64,000 nt of DNA, from positions 434,001 through 498,000 of the forward strand of contig CAVSWC010000013.1 in NCBI GenBank assembly GCA_963731585.1, in the 5' to 3' direction. The notes under the pieces are model-generated. The model did no database searches, was not told the origin of the DNA, and saw only the letters and a list, made by a program, of their open reading frames with translations. Shown here piece after piece: positions 37,170-46,425 of the stretch; position 1 is the first letter of the stretch, and each line of letters begins with the position of its first letter. This DNA comes from CANKHA01 sp963731585. Lineage in GTDB: Bacteria; Pseudomonadota; Alphaproteobacteria; Rhizobiales; Xanthobacteraceae. Both the position numbers and the translations under genes were made by a program.

Positions 37170-38939
37170 GTGCTTCAGCTCACCGCAAGAAAAATCCATA
37201 ATATCGGCGAGTTGTTTGCTGACTATAAACTCATCATTGCAAAGCGCCCCCGGCTGTTACTCGCTGCGATCGTCTTGAGTTTGGCTGCGGCCATAGCAGA
37301 AGGCGTCGGGCTTTCGATCGTCTATCCTATTTTGGACAGCGTCGTCAGCGTCCAGCAAGATCAGGGGCGCGTTTGGTTGGCGCTGCGGGCGGCAGCTTCG
37401 GCTATTTCGGGAAGCTCGGTGGTCGAAGGGCTGCTTCTGTTGGCGGTTGGCATTTTCCTACTGAAGGCACTGCTGTTAATAGCCAGCAATGCCATCATGA
37501 GTGCGTGGATTTACCGGCTGCAGGAAGACTGGTGCTTGGCGGCTCTGGGGCATTACCTCTACGGCCCTTACAGCACGATTATCGACATTCGCAGAGGTCA
37601 GATCCTGCAAAATACGCTGGGTGAGCCCCGTACGGCAGCGAAGGGAGTGGAAACCCTTCTTACTCTGCTGACAAAGAGCATATTTGCGCTCGTTCTCATT
37701 GCGACGCTGTTCGTTCTGAATTGGAAGATGACACTTGGCTTGATCGTTATCGTCACTTCCATCGGGCTGATTGTGCGGCCTTATTTATTCCGGCCGATGG
37801 AGAAATTGGGTCGCAAGCGCATGGCAGCCAATCAAACCATCCAGGCTATCGCAGCCGAGCCGTTATTTGCCGCCGGCACGATCAAGCTACTGGGCGCCGA
37901 GGGCACGGTCCTGCAGCGGTTGCGGCGTCCCTTGCAGAAATTCACGCGCGTCAGCGTGCTTATGTCTGTTGTGTCTAAGGCGTCCGACAGCTTTATCGAA
38001 TTCATCGTCGTGGCCGTGGTGGCAGGCGCCTTTATTGTGCTGGCCCATGGATTTGGCATGCCGTTCCAAGAAGCGGCGCCTTTGATTGGAAGCTTCGCGG
38101 TGGTTTCGTCGCGACTGTTCGGAACGCTCGGCAGTTTATTGGGCAAACGCCTAAATATCGCATCGGTGGCCGCGTCACTGCTTCTAGTGCAGCGACTTGT
38201 TCGCGATGACTCGGCCCATGAACATGTCGCCGTCGGCGCGGAGCTTGATGCCGTTGAAAGCGATATCGAATTCTGCGATGTCCGCTTTTCCTATGCGGGT
38301 GGCAATACCGTATTTCCTGCACTTTCGCTGACCTTCCCGAAAGGCAAAGTCATTGGTCTTGTTGGCACGACCGGCGCAGGCAAATCGACCATCGGCCATC
38401 TGCTCGTCAGGCTTTACGATGTCGACAGCGGTAAGATCTTGGTCAATGGTCGCGACATCAGGGAGTTTTCGCTCCGCTCGCTGCGGCGGCGGATCGCCTA
38501 TATCGAGCAGAATCCCGCCGTTTTCAACGGCACGATTGAAGAGAATATCCGTCTCGGCGCGCCGGAAGCCTCGCACGACGAAGTCGTCACAGCGGCGCGT
38601 GCAGCAGGTCTTGACGGCTTCATTAGTGCGTTGCCTGATGGCTATCAAACGTCCGTAAGCGACCAGGGCGCGACGCTGTCGGGCGGTGAAAAACAACGCA
38701 TTGCCATCGCACGTGCAATTCTTCGCAAGCCCGACGTGTTCATTTTTGACGAGGGCACCAGCGCGCTCGATCGCAAGACCGAAGCGGTCATTCAGCAATC
38801 CATCCAGAAGCTGGCGGGCCACGCTACGATAATCCTGATTGCGCACCGTATTGCTACGCTGAAGGATGCCGACCTGATTTATGAAATCCTGCCGAGCGGC
38901 GAGGCCGTGGTCCGGTCGTTCGAGGAGTTGGCCGCCTGA
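37170..38939 (+). CDS. ABC exporter, fused membrane and ATPase domains, first gene of nonulosonate operon
   Basis: 589 residues from GTG 37170. Six membrane helices occupy about residues 25-310 (LLLAAIVLSLAAAIAEGVGL, SVVEGLLLLAVGIFLLKALLL, SIFALVLIATLFVLNWKMTL). The ATPase has Walker A GLVGTTGAGKSTIG, Q-loop IAYIEQNPAVF, signature ATLSGGEKQRIAIARA, Walker B VFIFDEGTSALD and AHRIATLKDAD. Gly in place of Ala after the Walker B Glu (DEGTS) is as in PglK-like lipid-linked-oligosaccharide flippases. Its stop and the neuB start share one base (TGATG), so it is translated with the neu genes and may flip the corresponding glycan. Confidence 0.9.
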   Translation: MLQLTARKIHNIGELFADYKLIIAKRPRLLLAAIVLSLAAAIAEGVGLSIVYPILDSVVSVQQDQGRVWLALRAAASAISGSSVVEGLLLLAVGIFLLKALLLIASNAIMSAWIYRLQEDWCLAALGHYLYGPYSTIIDIRRGQILQNTLGEPRTAAKGVETLLTLLTKSIFALVLIATLFVLNWKMTLGLIVIVTSIGLIVRPYLFRPMEKLGRKRMAANQTIQAIAAEPLFAAGTIKLLGAEGTVLQRLRRPLQKFTRVSVLMSVVSKASDSFIEFIVVAVVAGAFIVLAHGFGMPFQEAAPLIGSFAVVSSRLFGTLGSLLGKRLNIASVAASLLLVQRLVRDDSAHEHVAVGAELDAVESDIEFCDVRFSYAGGNTVFPALSLTFPKGKVIGLVGTTGAGKSTIGHLLVRLYDVDSGKILVNGRDIREFSLRSLRRRIAYIEQNPAVFNGTIEENIRLGAPEASHDEVVTAARAAGLDGFISALPDGYQTSVSDQGATLSGGEKQRIAIARAILRKPDVFIFDEGTSALDRKTEAVIQQSIQKLAGHATIILIAHRIATLKDADLIYEILPSGEAVVRSFEELAA

Positions 38940-40025
38940 TGGACGGCAACAAAGCGGCGACCTCGCGTGGCGGAGTACATGCGACCATTTGCATTGCCGG
39001 CCGGATCATCGGGCCGGGGCATACGCCATACCTGATCGCCGAGGTGGCGCAGGCACATGACGGCTCGCTCGGCTTTGCCCATACCTTCATCGACGCAGCC
39101 GCCGAAGCCGGTGCCGACGCCGTAAAATTTCAGAACTCATTTCGCTGACGACGAATCGACGCAGGACGAGCCGTTCCGCGTGAAATTCTCCAAGCAGGAT
39201 TCGTCGCGCTACAATTACTGGAAGCGCCTGGAGTTCACCGATGAGGAATGGGCCGGGCTCGTAGAACACGCCAAGGAGAAGAGGCTAACCTTCCTGAGCT
39301 CCGCCTTTTCGTCCAAGGCGATGGACCTGCTTGAACGTCTCGGCATGCCGGCGTGGAAGATCGCGTCCGGCGAGGTGCTGTCGCCCGGGTTCCTTGAACG
39401 AATGAGCGTATCCGGCAAGCCGATCCTGCTCAGCACGGGCATGAGCACCTACGCGGAAGTGGAAGCTTCGGTGAAAATGCTGCAAGAGCGAAAGGCGCCG
39501 CTCGCCGTCCTGCAATGCACGAGCCGGTACCCGACCAGCTATGAGGATAGCGGCCTCAACGTGATTGGTGAGTTTCGCCGTTCTTTCGGCTGCCCGGTTG
39601 GCCTTTCAGACCATTCCGGCCGCATCTACACGGCCGTGATCGCCATGGCACGGGGCGCCGACCTGATTGAGGCACATATTACCCTCGACAAGCGCATGTT
39701 CGGTCCGGATACCTCCTCATCGCTGACGGTGGAGGAGTTCGCGATGCTGAATGAGAGTCGCAAGGCGCAGGCGGCGATCGACGCCCATCCGGTCAATAAG
39801 GATGTGATGGCCGCCGAGCTCAAGGAGATGCGCAGCTTGTTTCAGAAATCGGCTGCGGTCGTGCGGCCGTTGCCGGCCGGGACGGTCCTTACCCGCGAAA
39901 TGTTGACGGCAAAAAAACCCGGGACCGGGATTCCGGCTCAGGAGATGGAGAAATTAGCCGGCAAGCGGCTCGCCCGGGCGGTTCAGCCGGACCGGATTCT
40001 CACCTGGAGCGATATTGATGAGTAG
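38939..40025 (+). CDS. neuB: Nonulosonate (sialic acid-type) synthase NeuB (one frameshift)
   Basis: Corrected length is 361 residues. The TIM barrel begins IAGRIIGPGHTPYLIAEVAQ, with AHDGSLGFAHTFIDAAAEAG; after the break VKFSKQDSSRYNYWKRLEF, AWKIASGEVLSP, LLSTGMSTYAEVEASVKML, LQCTSRYPTSYEDSGLNVI and GLSDHSGRIYTAVIAMARGA. A C-terminal antifreeze-like SAF domain ends TWSDIDE. One extra A near 39134 shifts the frame; removing it gives VKFQTHFADDESTQDEP. It condenses phosphoenolpyruvate with an acylamino-hexose to a nine-carbon acid. Whether the product is Neu5Ac, legionaminate or another is not decided by sequence. The next gene starts inside its last codons. Confidence 0.9.
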
Positions 40026-41189
40026 TACGAAAGCCCGGAGGAAGGTGTGCGTGGCGGTTCACAGCCGCGCCAATTACGGACGCATCAAGTCCGTGATGCA
40101 AGCCATCCGGGACAATCCGAACCTCGAGCTGCAGCTTATCGTCGGCGCATCTGGCGTGCTGCAGCGTTTCGGGGCGGTGGTCAACGTTTTGCGCGACGAC
40201 GGCTTTGAGCCGAATGCGACCGTCTACACCATCCTGGAAGGTGAAACGCCGACCACCATGGCGAAGTCGACGGGCATGGCCATTCTGGAGCTCGCCACGC
40301 AGTTCGAGAATCTCGAAGCCCGATGTCGTTCTCACCGTCGCGGATCGTTTCGAAACCATCGCGACCGCTATCGCCGCGAGCTACATGAATATTCCCGTCG
40401 CGCATACGCAGGGTGGCGAAGTCACCGGCTCGATCGACGAAAGCGTGCGTCACGCGGTTACCAAGCTGTCGCACATTCATTTTCCGGCCACCGAGAGAGC
40501 GCGCGAATTCATCATCCGGATGGGCGAGGATCCGGCTACGGTGCACTCTCACCGGCTGCCCTTCGATCGACGCGATCGCGGATATCGATTTTTCGGCCGA
40601 AACTGGACGTCTTTTCAGCGCTACCGCGGCGTCGGCGCCGAGCTCGATCCCGACCAGCCGTACCTCGTCGTCCTGCAACATCCGGTGACCACGGAATACG
40701 GCCATGGCCTCGCGCAGATCAACGAGACGCTTGAGGCCGTCGCACCGCCTCGGAATGCAGACCGCATGGCTGTGGCCGAATGTGGACGCGGGCTCGGACG
40801 ACGTGTCCAAGGGCATCCGCCGCTTCCGCGAGAAGCATCGTCCGGAGAAGATTCACTTCTATATCAACTTCTCAGTCGAGGATTATGCGCGCCTGATCAA
40901 CGGCGCGGCCTGCCTCGTCGGCAATTCCAGCTCGGCCTTGCGCGAGGGCGTCTTCCTCGGCGTGCCGGCGGTGAACATCGGTACGCGGCAGTCAGGCCGC
41001 GAGCACGGGCCAAATGTCATGCATGTTGGCTACGACAATACCGAGATCGAAGCGGCCATTCGAAAGCAAATCGCGCATGGCCGCTATGAGCGCTCCACCA
41101 TGTTCGGAGACGGCAAGGCGGGGCAACGGATTGCCGACGTGCTTGCCGAGGCCGAACTGCGCGTCCAAAAGCAGCTGCAGTATCGCTAG
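40018..41189 (+). CDS. neuC: UDP-GlcNAc 2-epimerase, hydrolysing, NeuC/LegG-like (five insertions)
   Basis: The corrected protein is about 388 residues: VCVAVHSRANYGRIKSVMQA, LQLIVGASGVLQRFGAVVNV, DVVLTVADRFETIATAIAAS, IPVAHTQGGEVTGSIDESVR with the catalytic acid region, LVVLQHPVTTEYG, FSVEDYARLINGAACLVGNS and SREHGPNVMHVGYDNTEIE-like end. Extra bases are seen near 40312 (CTC[G]AAG), 40546, 40600, 40616 and 40750; removing them restores frame throughout. It releases ManNAc (or the diNAc analogue) as the NeuB substrate. ATG 40018 overlaps neuB by eight bases. Confidence 0.88.
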
Positions 41190-41201
41190 AGCAGGCACGG
41201 C

Positions 41202-42158
41202 ATGATCACCGTCTATCTCGGCGCGCCGGAAGGCGAGGCGGCCGCGCGGGAAATTCTCGCCGGCACGTCCGAAGTCGTTCATCCCGGCGCGGATCCGCAG
41301 AAGGTCGCCGCAGCCCTGCGCACAGCCGATGCGCTTGCTCGATGCTTCGATGAAGGTGCCGATCACGAATGCGATGGTGTCGGCCGCGCCGACGCTGAAG
41401 ATCATCAGCTGCGCCACCACCGGCTCCGATCATATCGCCCGCGACGGAGTTGAGCAGCGCGGCATTCCGGTGCGCACCTTACGCGAGGATGGCGGAGTTG
41501 CTGCGCAATATCACACCGGCAGCCGAACTGACCTTTGCACTCTTGCTGGCTTGTGCGCGGCAGGTTGCCGGCTGCCGTGTCCGCGGTAAAGGCGGGGCGG
41601 CTGGGTACGGGAAGATTTTCCCGGCGATGATGCTGCATGGCCGGCAGCCTCGGCATCGTCGGCTGCGGGCGAATCGGGGGCTGGATGGCGCGCTATGCCC
41701 GCGCTTTCGGCATGGATGTGGTCGGGCTACGATCCCGATCCTGCAGCATTGGCCGGAAACGATCAGGCCGGTGTCACTGCAAGAGCTTGTCGCGACCAGC
41801 GACGTTCGTCACGGTCCATGTGCATCTCTGCCGATGCCACCCGAGGGCTGATCTCTGCCGATCTCTGATCCGGCGCATGAAGCAAGGCGCGATCTTCCTC
41901 AACACCTCGCGCGGGGCGGTGGCAGACGAAGCCGCGCTGCTTGGAGGCCTTGCAGTCGGGTCGGCTCGGCGGCCGCCGGCCTCGATGTGCTGGAAGGCGA
42001 ACCGGATGTGCAAAACCATCCCTTGCGCAAATATGCCGAGCAGCACGACAACCTGCTGATCACCCCGCATTGCGGCGGCTTCAGCCCGGATGCGGTGCGG
42101 GTTGTTTGCGCGCGCGCCGCCGAAAAGATCCGGGACCTGCTCGCGGGTGTGCAAGTGA
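41202..42158 (+). CDS. D-2-hydroxyacid dehydrogenase family protein (about fifteen insertions)
   Basis: Pieces in all three frames rebuild to about 313 residues, the family length. They include ALLDASMKVPITNAMVSAAP, IISCATTGSDHIARD, NITPAAELTFALLLACARQ, the Rossmann loop SLGIVGCGRIGGWMARYARA, LVATSDVVTVHVHL, GAIFLNTSRGAVADEAALL (catalytic Arg), GLDVLEGEPDV (Glu) and LLITPHCGGFSPDAV (His). So the catalytic Arg, Glu and His are all intact. It oxidises or reduces a 2-hydroxy/2-keto acid with NAD(P). The stop TGA 42156-42158 overlaps a GTG start of the ThDP enzyme, once the final inserted G near 42145 is removed. Its place inside the neu operon is unusual; its substrate is unknown. Confidence 0.8.
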
Positions 42159-43701
42159 CCGACATCGCGCGACTGGCCGAAGAGATCACCGCCCATGGCG
42201 TGACGCGCCTGTTCGGCGTGCCGGGCAGCGGCGTGACGCTGTCGCTGATCGACGCGCTGGAAAAGCGCGGCATCGCCTTTCACCTCACGCATTTCGAAGG
42301 CGCGGGCGCGCTGATGGCGGCGACCGTGGGCCGGCTTTCCGGCCGCGCCGGCGTTTCGCTGTCGATCAAGGGTCCCGGCTTGGCCAATGCCGTGCCCGGC
42401 ATCGCCGCTGCCTGGTTCGAGGCTTATCCGCTGGTGCATCTGGCGGAGGCTTTTCCACCCGGCTCGCCGGCATCGCAAGCGCATAAGCGGATCGATCAGG
42501 CCGCGCTGGTGGCGCCGATCACCAAGGCGTCGCGGTTCTCGGCGAAAGACGGCCCGAGCTTCACATCGATGGCGCATTTCGCCTGCGCCGAAGAGCCGGG
42601 GCCGGTGCTGTTCGAACTGGCGCCGTCGTCGCCGCCCAAGCGCCGAGGCTTTGCCGGAAATCACCAGCGTGCGGCAGGACGGCACGCGCGCGCGCGAGCT
42701 TCTGCGCAACGCCAAGCGGCCCGTCGTCATTGCCGGCGCGCTCGCCTCGCGCGCCGGGCTCGGCGCGGCTTTGGCCAAGCTCAACTGCCCGGTTTTCTCC
42801 ACCGCCGCCGCCAAGGGCATTGTCGACGAGCGATCGGCGAACGCCGCCGGGCTCTGGACCGGCGTCGGGTTGCAGCTGCACGCCCGAACATGTGCTGCTG
42901 CGGCAGGCCGATCTCGTCATCGGCATCGGGCTCACCGCGCGCGAGGCTTTGCGCTGCGCGCCATTTGAAGCACCGTATCTCGCCATCGAAGCGGTGGAGA
43001 CACCGGGCACCGACGCTTTTGCGCCTGCGGCGCGCGTCGGATTGGGAGACGGCTCGGTTGTGCTGGATCAGCTTTCCGAGAAAGGCTGGGGCCTGGAAAC
43101 ATTACGGAGCACGCTCGAGAAGCTGCAAGCGCGCATGGAAGAGGGCTTCCTCCCGGGCGCGGTCTTCGCCGCGATCGATCACCAGTTCCAGCGCCGCCTG
43201 CGCATGGTGATGGACACCGGCTATTTCTGCACCATCGGCGAGCATGCCTGGCGAGCGGCTTCCGCCGATCTCTGTCTGCTGTCGGGGCAGGGGCGCTATA
43301 TGGGCACCGGCTTGCCGATGGCGCTCGGCGCGGCGCTGCATGACCCCAGCGTGCCGACTGTGCTGGTCACCGGCGATGGCGGCGTTGCGATGTATCTGGC
43401 CGAGGCCAAACTAGCGGTACAGCACAAGCTGCCGCTGTTGATCGTGCTGATGACCGACAATGCTTTCGGCTCGGTCCGCACCCGCGCCATCAAGGAGGGG
43501 CTGACGCAGAAGCCGCTCACCATGGACGGCAAGAGTTGGGTCCCTGTCTTCGATTCGCTCGGTATCCCAGGCACGCGGGCCGAAAATATCAAGACGGTCC
43601 AGGAAGCGCTCGCTGCCTGGATGCCATCCAGCGGGCCGGCATTCCTCGAAATTCCGTTCGCGCCCGACGCCTATGAGGCGATGGTCGCCGGTATCCGTTA
43701 G
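42155..43701 (+). CDS. Thiamine diphosphate-dependent enzyme, acetolactate synthase-like (two insertions)
   Basis: Corrected length is 514 residues from GTG 42155. The N-terminal PYR domain has LAEEITAHGVTRLFGVPGSG and FHLTHFEGAGALMAATVGRL with the Glu that activates ThDP. The middle domain (VVIAGALASRAGLGAALAKL, CPVFSTAAAKGIVDERSAN) may hold FAD or ADP. The PP domain has MGTGLPMALGAALHDP and the metal/ThDP motif VTGDGGVAMYLAEAK...TDNAFGSVR. Insertions lie near 42644 (CGC[C]GAG) and 42881 (CTG[C]ACG). It could be a decarboxylase or a carboligase; YerE, which adds a two-carbon branch to a keto-sugar, is a known glycan-locus example. Reaction here is open. Confidence 0.85.
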
Positions 43702-43722
43702 AGTGGCGCCAAGGTTCTGAAC

Positions 43723-44731
43723 ATGGCACCGCACATCCTGATCATCGGTTCCGGCAGCGTCGGCAAGCGTCACGCGCGCAACTTTGCCGCGCTCGGCTGC
43801 CGCATCTCCTGCGTCGATCCGCGCGAGGAGCGCCGCGACGAGCTTGCCGCCGAGACGCCGGTTGTCGGTTCGCATGCGACCGAGGAAGCCGCGCTGCGGG
43901 CGGGGGGCTTGGATGGCGTCGTGGTGGCTTCACCGACCGCCTACCATCCGGCCAACACCGTCGCCGCGCTTGAAGCGGGGCTGCCGGTGCTGCTGGAGAA
44001 GCCGGTGGCCAAGAGCGCCGCCGAGGCCAAGATCATGCTGCGGGCGGAGCAGACCACGGGCGTGCCGGTGCTGCTCGGTTACACCTGGCGCTGGTGGCCG
44101 CCGCTGCAAGCGGCTGCGCGAACTGCTTGATGGCAACGCGGTCGGAAAACTGCGCCATGTGCAGTTCCACATGTCGGCGCATCTCGCCGACTGGCATCCC
44201 TGGGAACCTTATCAGGAATTCTTCATGGCGAGCGCCGCGCAGGGCGGCGGCGCCTGCTCGACGAAAGCCACTGGATCGACCTGATGGTCTGGCTGTTCGG
44301 CAGGCCGCAGCAGCTGATCGGGCGTGTCGAGAAGATTTCGGATCTGGAGATCGACTGCCGACGACAATGTGGACGTGCTGGCGCTTTTTGCAGAACGGCC
44401 TGCGCGTTTCGCTGCATCTCGATCTCTACGGCCGCCCGCATGAAAAATTCATCCGCTTCATCGGCGAGGGCGGGACGCTGATGTGGTCGGCCGATCCGAA
44501 CCGCATCGCCGTCGGCCGCGACAGCGCGCAGAATTGGGAAGAGGAAACTTCGCCTGTGAGCGCAACGATATGTTCGTGGCGGTGGCGAAGGAATTCCTCG
44601 AGGTGGTCGCCGGCCGCGCCCGGCCGTCCTGCACGCTGACGCAGGGCGTCGGCGTGATGGAATTGATCGAGGCCATTCGTACCAGCAGCAAGAACGGCCG
44701 CGCAGTTGTTACCTCAGAGGTAACCGCATGA
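43723..44731 (+). CDS. Gfo/Idh/MocA-family oxidoreductase (several indels)
   Basis: About 335 residues after three insertions and two deletions are corrected (near 44106, 44251, 44350, 44388 and 44549). The N-terminus HILIIGSGSVGKRHARNF is the NAD loop, with GVVVASPTAYHPANTVAALE and LPVLLEKPVAKSAAEAK giving the EKP motif. The substrate domain contains ESHWIDLMVWLFGRPQQ and ends IRTSSKNGRAVVTSEVTA. It oxidises or reduces a sugar hydroxyl, often at C2, C3 or C4 of a nucleotide sugar. ATGA overlap with neuA at 44728 shows coupling. It is unlike the WbpB-type oxidoreductase at 56172. Confidence 0.8.
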
Positions 44732-45455
44732 TCGACGGTCGCACAATTTTGGCAGTCGTGCCTGCGCGCGGCGGATCGAAGTCGATCCCGCGCAAGAATC
44801 TAAAAATGGTTGGCGGCGTGTCGCTGGTGGGGCGTGCGGCGCAGGTCGCCGCTGCCTTGCCTTTGATTGATGCCGCGCTGATCTCAACTGACGATCCGGA
44901 GATCGCCGCGGAAGCGAAAGCGCATGGCCTTGACGCGCCGTTCATGCGTCCGCCGGAGCTGTCGGGCGACACCGCGACATCGGTGGACATGTGGCGGCAT
45001 GCCTGGCTGGCCGCCGAGGCGCATTACGGCAAGCGCTTCGATCTTTCCGTGCTGCTGGAGCCGACCAGCCCGCTGCGGCGGCCCGGTAGACGTCGAGCGC
45101 ACGCTGCGGGCCTTGATCGATGCCGGCGCGCCGGCCGCTGCCACCGTCTCGCCCACGCCGGCGCATTATACTCCCCATAAGACATTGAAAATAAATGATA
45201 AAGGTGAGATCGTCTTTTACCTGGAAAGCGGCGCCAGCCACTCTTTGCGGCAGGGGATTCCCGCCTATTACCACCGCAATGGTCTGTGCTACGCAGTCAC
45301 CCGCGATCATCTGGTGAAGCAAGGGTTGCATCATCGACCACGGCGCGGTGGCCGTGGTCGTCGACCGGCACGTCGTCAACATCGACGACATGTTTGAACT
45401 CGAATTGGCCGAATGGCTGCTGCAGCAACCGCCGGAAACTTTAGAGAAGTCCTGA
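44728..45455 (+). CDS. neuA: CMP-nonulosonate synthetase (acylneuraminate cytidylyltransferase; two insertions)
   Basis: Corrected length is 241 residues. ILAVVPARGGSKSIPRKNLK is the diagnostic CTP-binding motif, followed by LISTDDPEIAAEAKAHGLDA, LLEPTSPLRRPVDVERTLRA, HYTPHKTLKINDKGEIVFYL and VTRDHLVKQGCIIDHGAVAV, ending LLQQPPETLEKS. Single extra bases lie near 45084 and 45325. The enzyme activates the nonulosonic acid with CTP for transfer. It overlaps the Gfo/Idh gene and is seven bases before the deacetylase gene. No dedicated sialyltransferase is evident nearby; the GT-B-like proteins are candidates. Confidence 0.9.
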
Positions 45456-45462
45456 GGACACG

Positions 45463-46425
45463 ATGGGCGACAAGCGGGCACCCCGGCTGCTCTTCGTGAA
45501 TTACCACTATCTGCACGACCCGGAAGTTTACGAATTCCCCGGAATCCATCCGCTGTCGCCGCAAGCTTTCCGGAATCAGCTCGAGATTCTGCGGGAGCAT
45601 CTGCATTTCGCCACGCCTGCAGAAGTGGAGCGCTTCGTGCTGAAGGGCGAGGGGCTTCCGGGCCCAAGCGTCTTCCTCACCTTCGATGATGGGTTGGAGG
45701 ACCACTGGCGCGCGGCGCGCGATACGCTCGATCCGCTTGGGATCAAGGCCGCTTTTTTCGTATGCTCCCGACCCGCGCGCGAGAAGCGTGCGCTCACCGT
45801 TCACCGGGTGCAATGGCTCCGGTCGCAAACCCCGCCGGGCGATTTCGAGGCTGATTTTTTCCGTCGCCTGCCGGAGGATTTGCGTCCAAAGGGAAACGAG
45901 ACCTGGATCGAGACGGCGAAGCAAACCTATGTTTATGATATGCCCGCGGTCGCGCGCGTGAAATACGCGCTGAATTTCGTGCTGCCACCGGAACTGGTGG
46001 ATACCATCACCCGTGAGATGTTTGTGGACCGGGGCATCTCCGAGCACGCTTTCTGCGACCAGTTTTACATGGGCAATCGGCAGCTGCGGCTGCTGGTCGA
46101 AGGCGGGCATGTGTTGGGGGTGCACGGCCATACGCATGAGCCGTTCTCACGGCTGGGCCGCGAGCTTTTCGGTGAGATACAGATCAACGCCGATTTTCTG
46201 ACGGAAATCGGCGGTGCGCGGCCGCGCTGGATCTCCTACCCTTTCGGCCGGGAGGACGCGATCCCGGGACCGCAGCAGTTGAAGGAAATGTTCAGCCGCT
46301 TTGGCTTTCAGCTCGGCTTCACTTTGCTCGGCACCTGGAACGATGGAACGCAGGAAGCGCACAAGCTTCGCCGGATCAACACCAACGAAGTCGATAAGGT
46401 GGTGAAGATGCTGGCGGCCAACTAA
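45463..46425 (+). CDS. Polysaccharide deacetylase (carbohydrate esterase 4-like)
   Basis: 320 residues. The NodB-type domain has VFLTFDDGLEDHWRAARDTL with the TFDDG catalytic/metal Asp, and VLGVHGHTHEPFSRLGRELF with the HxxTH metal His pair, then WISYPFGREDAI. An insert of about 90 residues separates the two motifs, longer than in NodB. There is no signal peptide, so it likely works on cytoplasmic precursors, removing N- or O-acetyl groups from an amino sugar or nonulosonate. It is the last gene of the neu operon and overlaps the convergent gene at 46422 by four bases. Confidence 0.85.
   Translation: MGDKRAPRLLFVNYHYLHDPEVYEFPGIHPLSPQAFRNQLEILREHLHFATPAEVERFVLKGEGLPGPSVFLTFDDGLEDHWRAARDTLDPLGIKAAFFVCSRPAREKRALTVHRVQWLRSQTPPGDFEADFFRRLPEDLRPKGNETWIETAKQTYVYDMPAVARVKYALNFVLPPELVDTITREMFVDRGISEHAFCDQFYMGNRQLRLLVEGGHVLGVHGHTHEPFSRLGRELFGEIQINADFLTEIGGARPRWISYPFGREDAIPGPQQLKEMFSRFGFQLGFTLLGTWNDGTQEAHKLRRINTNEVDKVVKMLAAN

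Noticed and set aside
41987..43210. Open frame that appears to fuse the hydroxyacid dehydrogenase to the ThDP enzyme
   Set aside because: An extra G near 42145 hides the TGA at 42156-42158; without it the dehydrogenase ends there and the ThDP enzyme starts at GTG 42155, a normal overlap.
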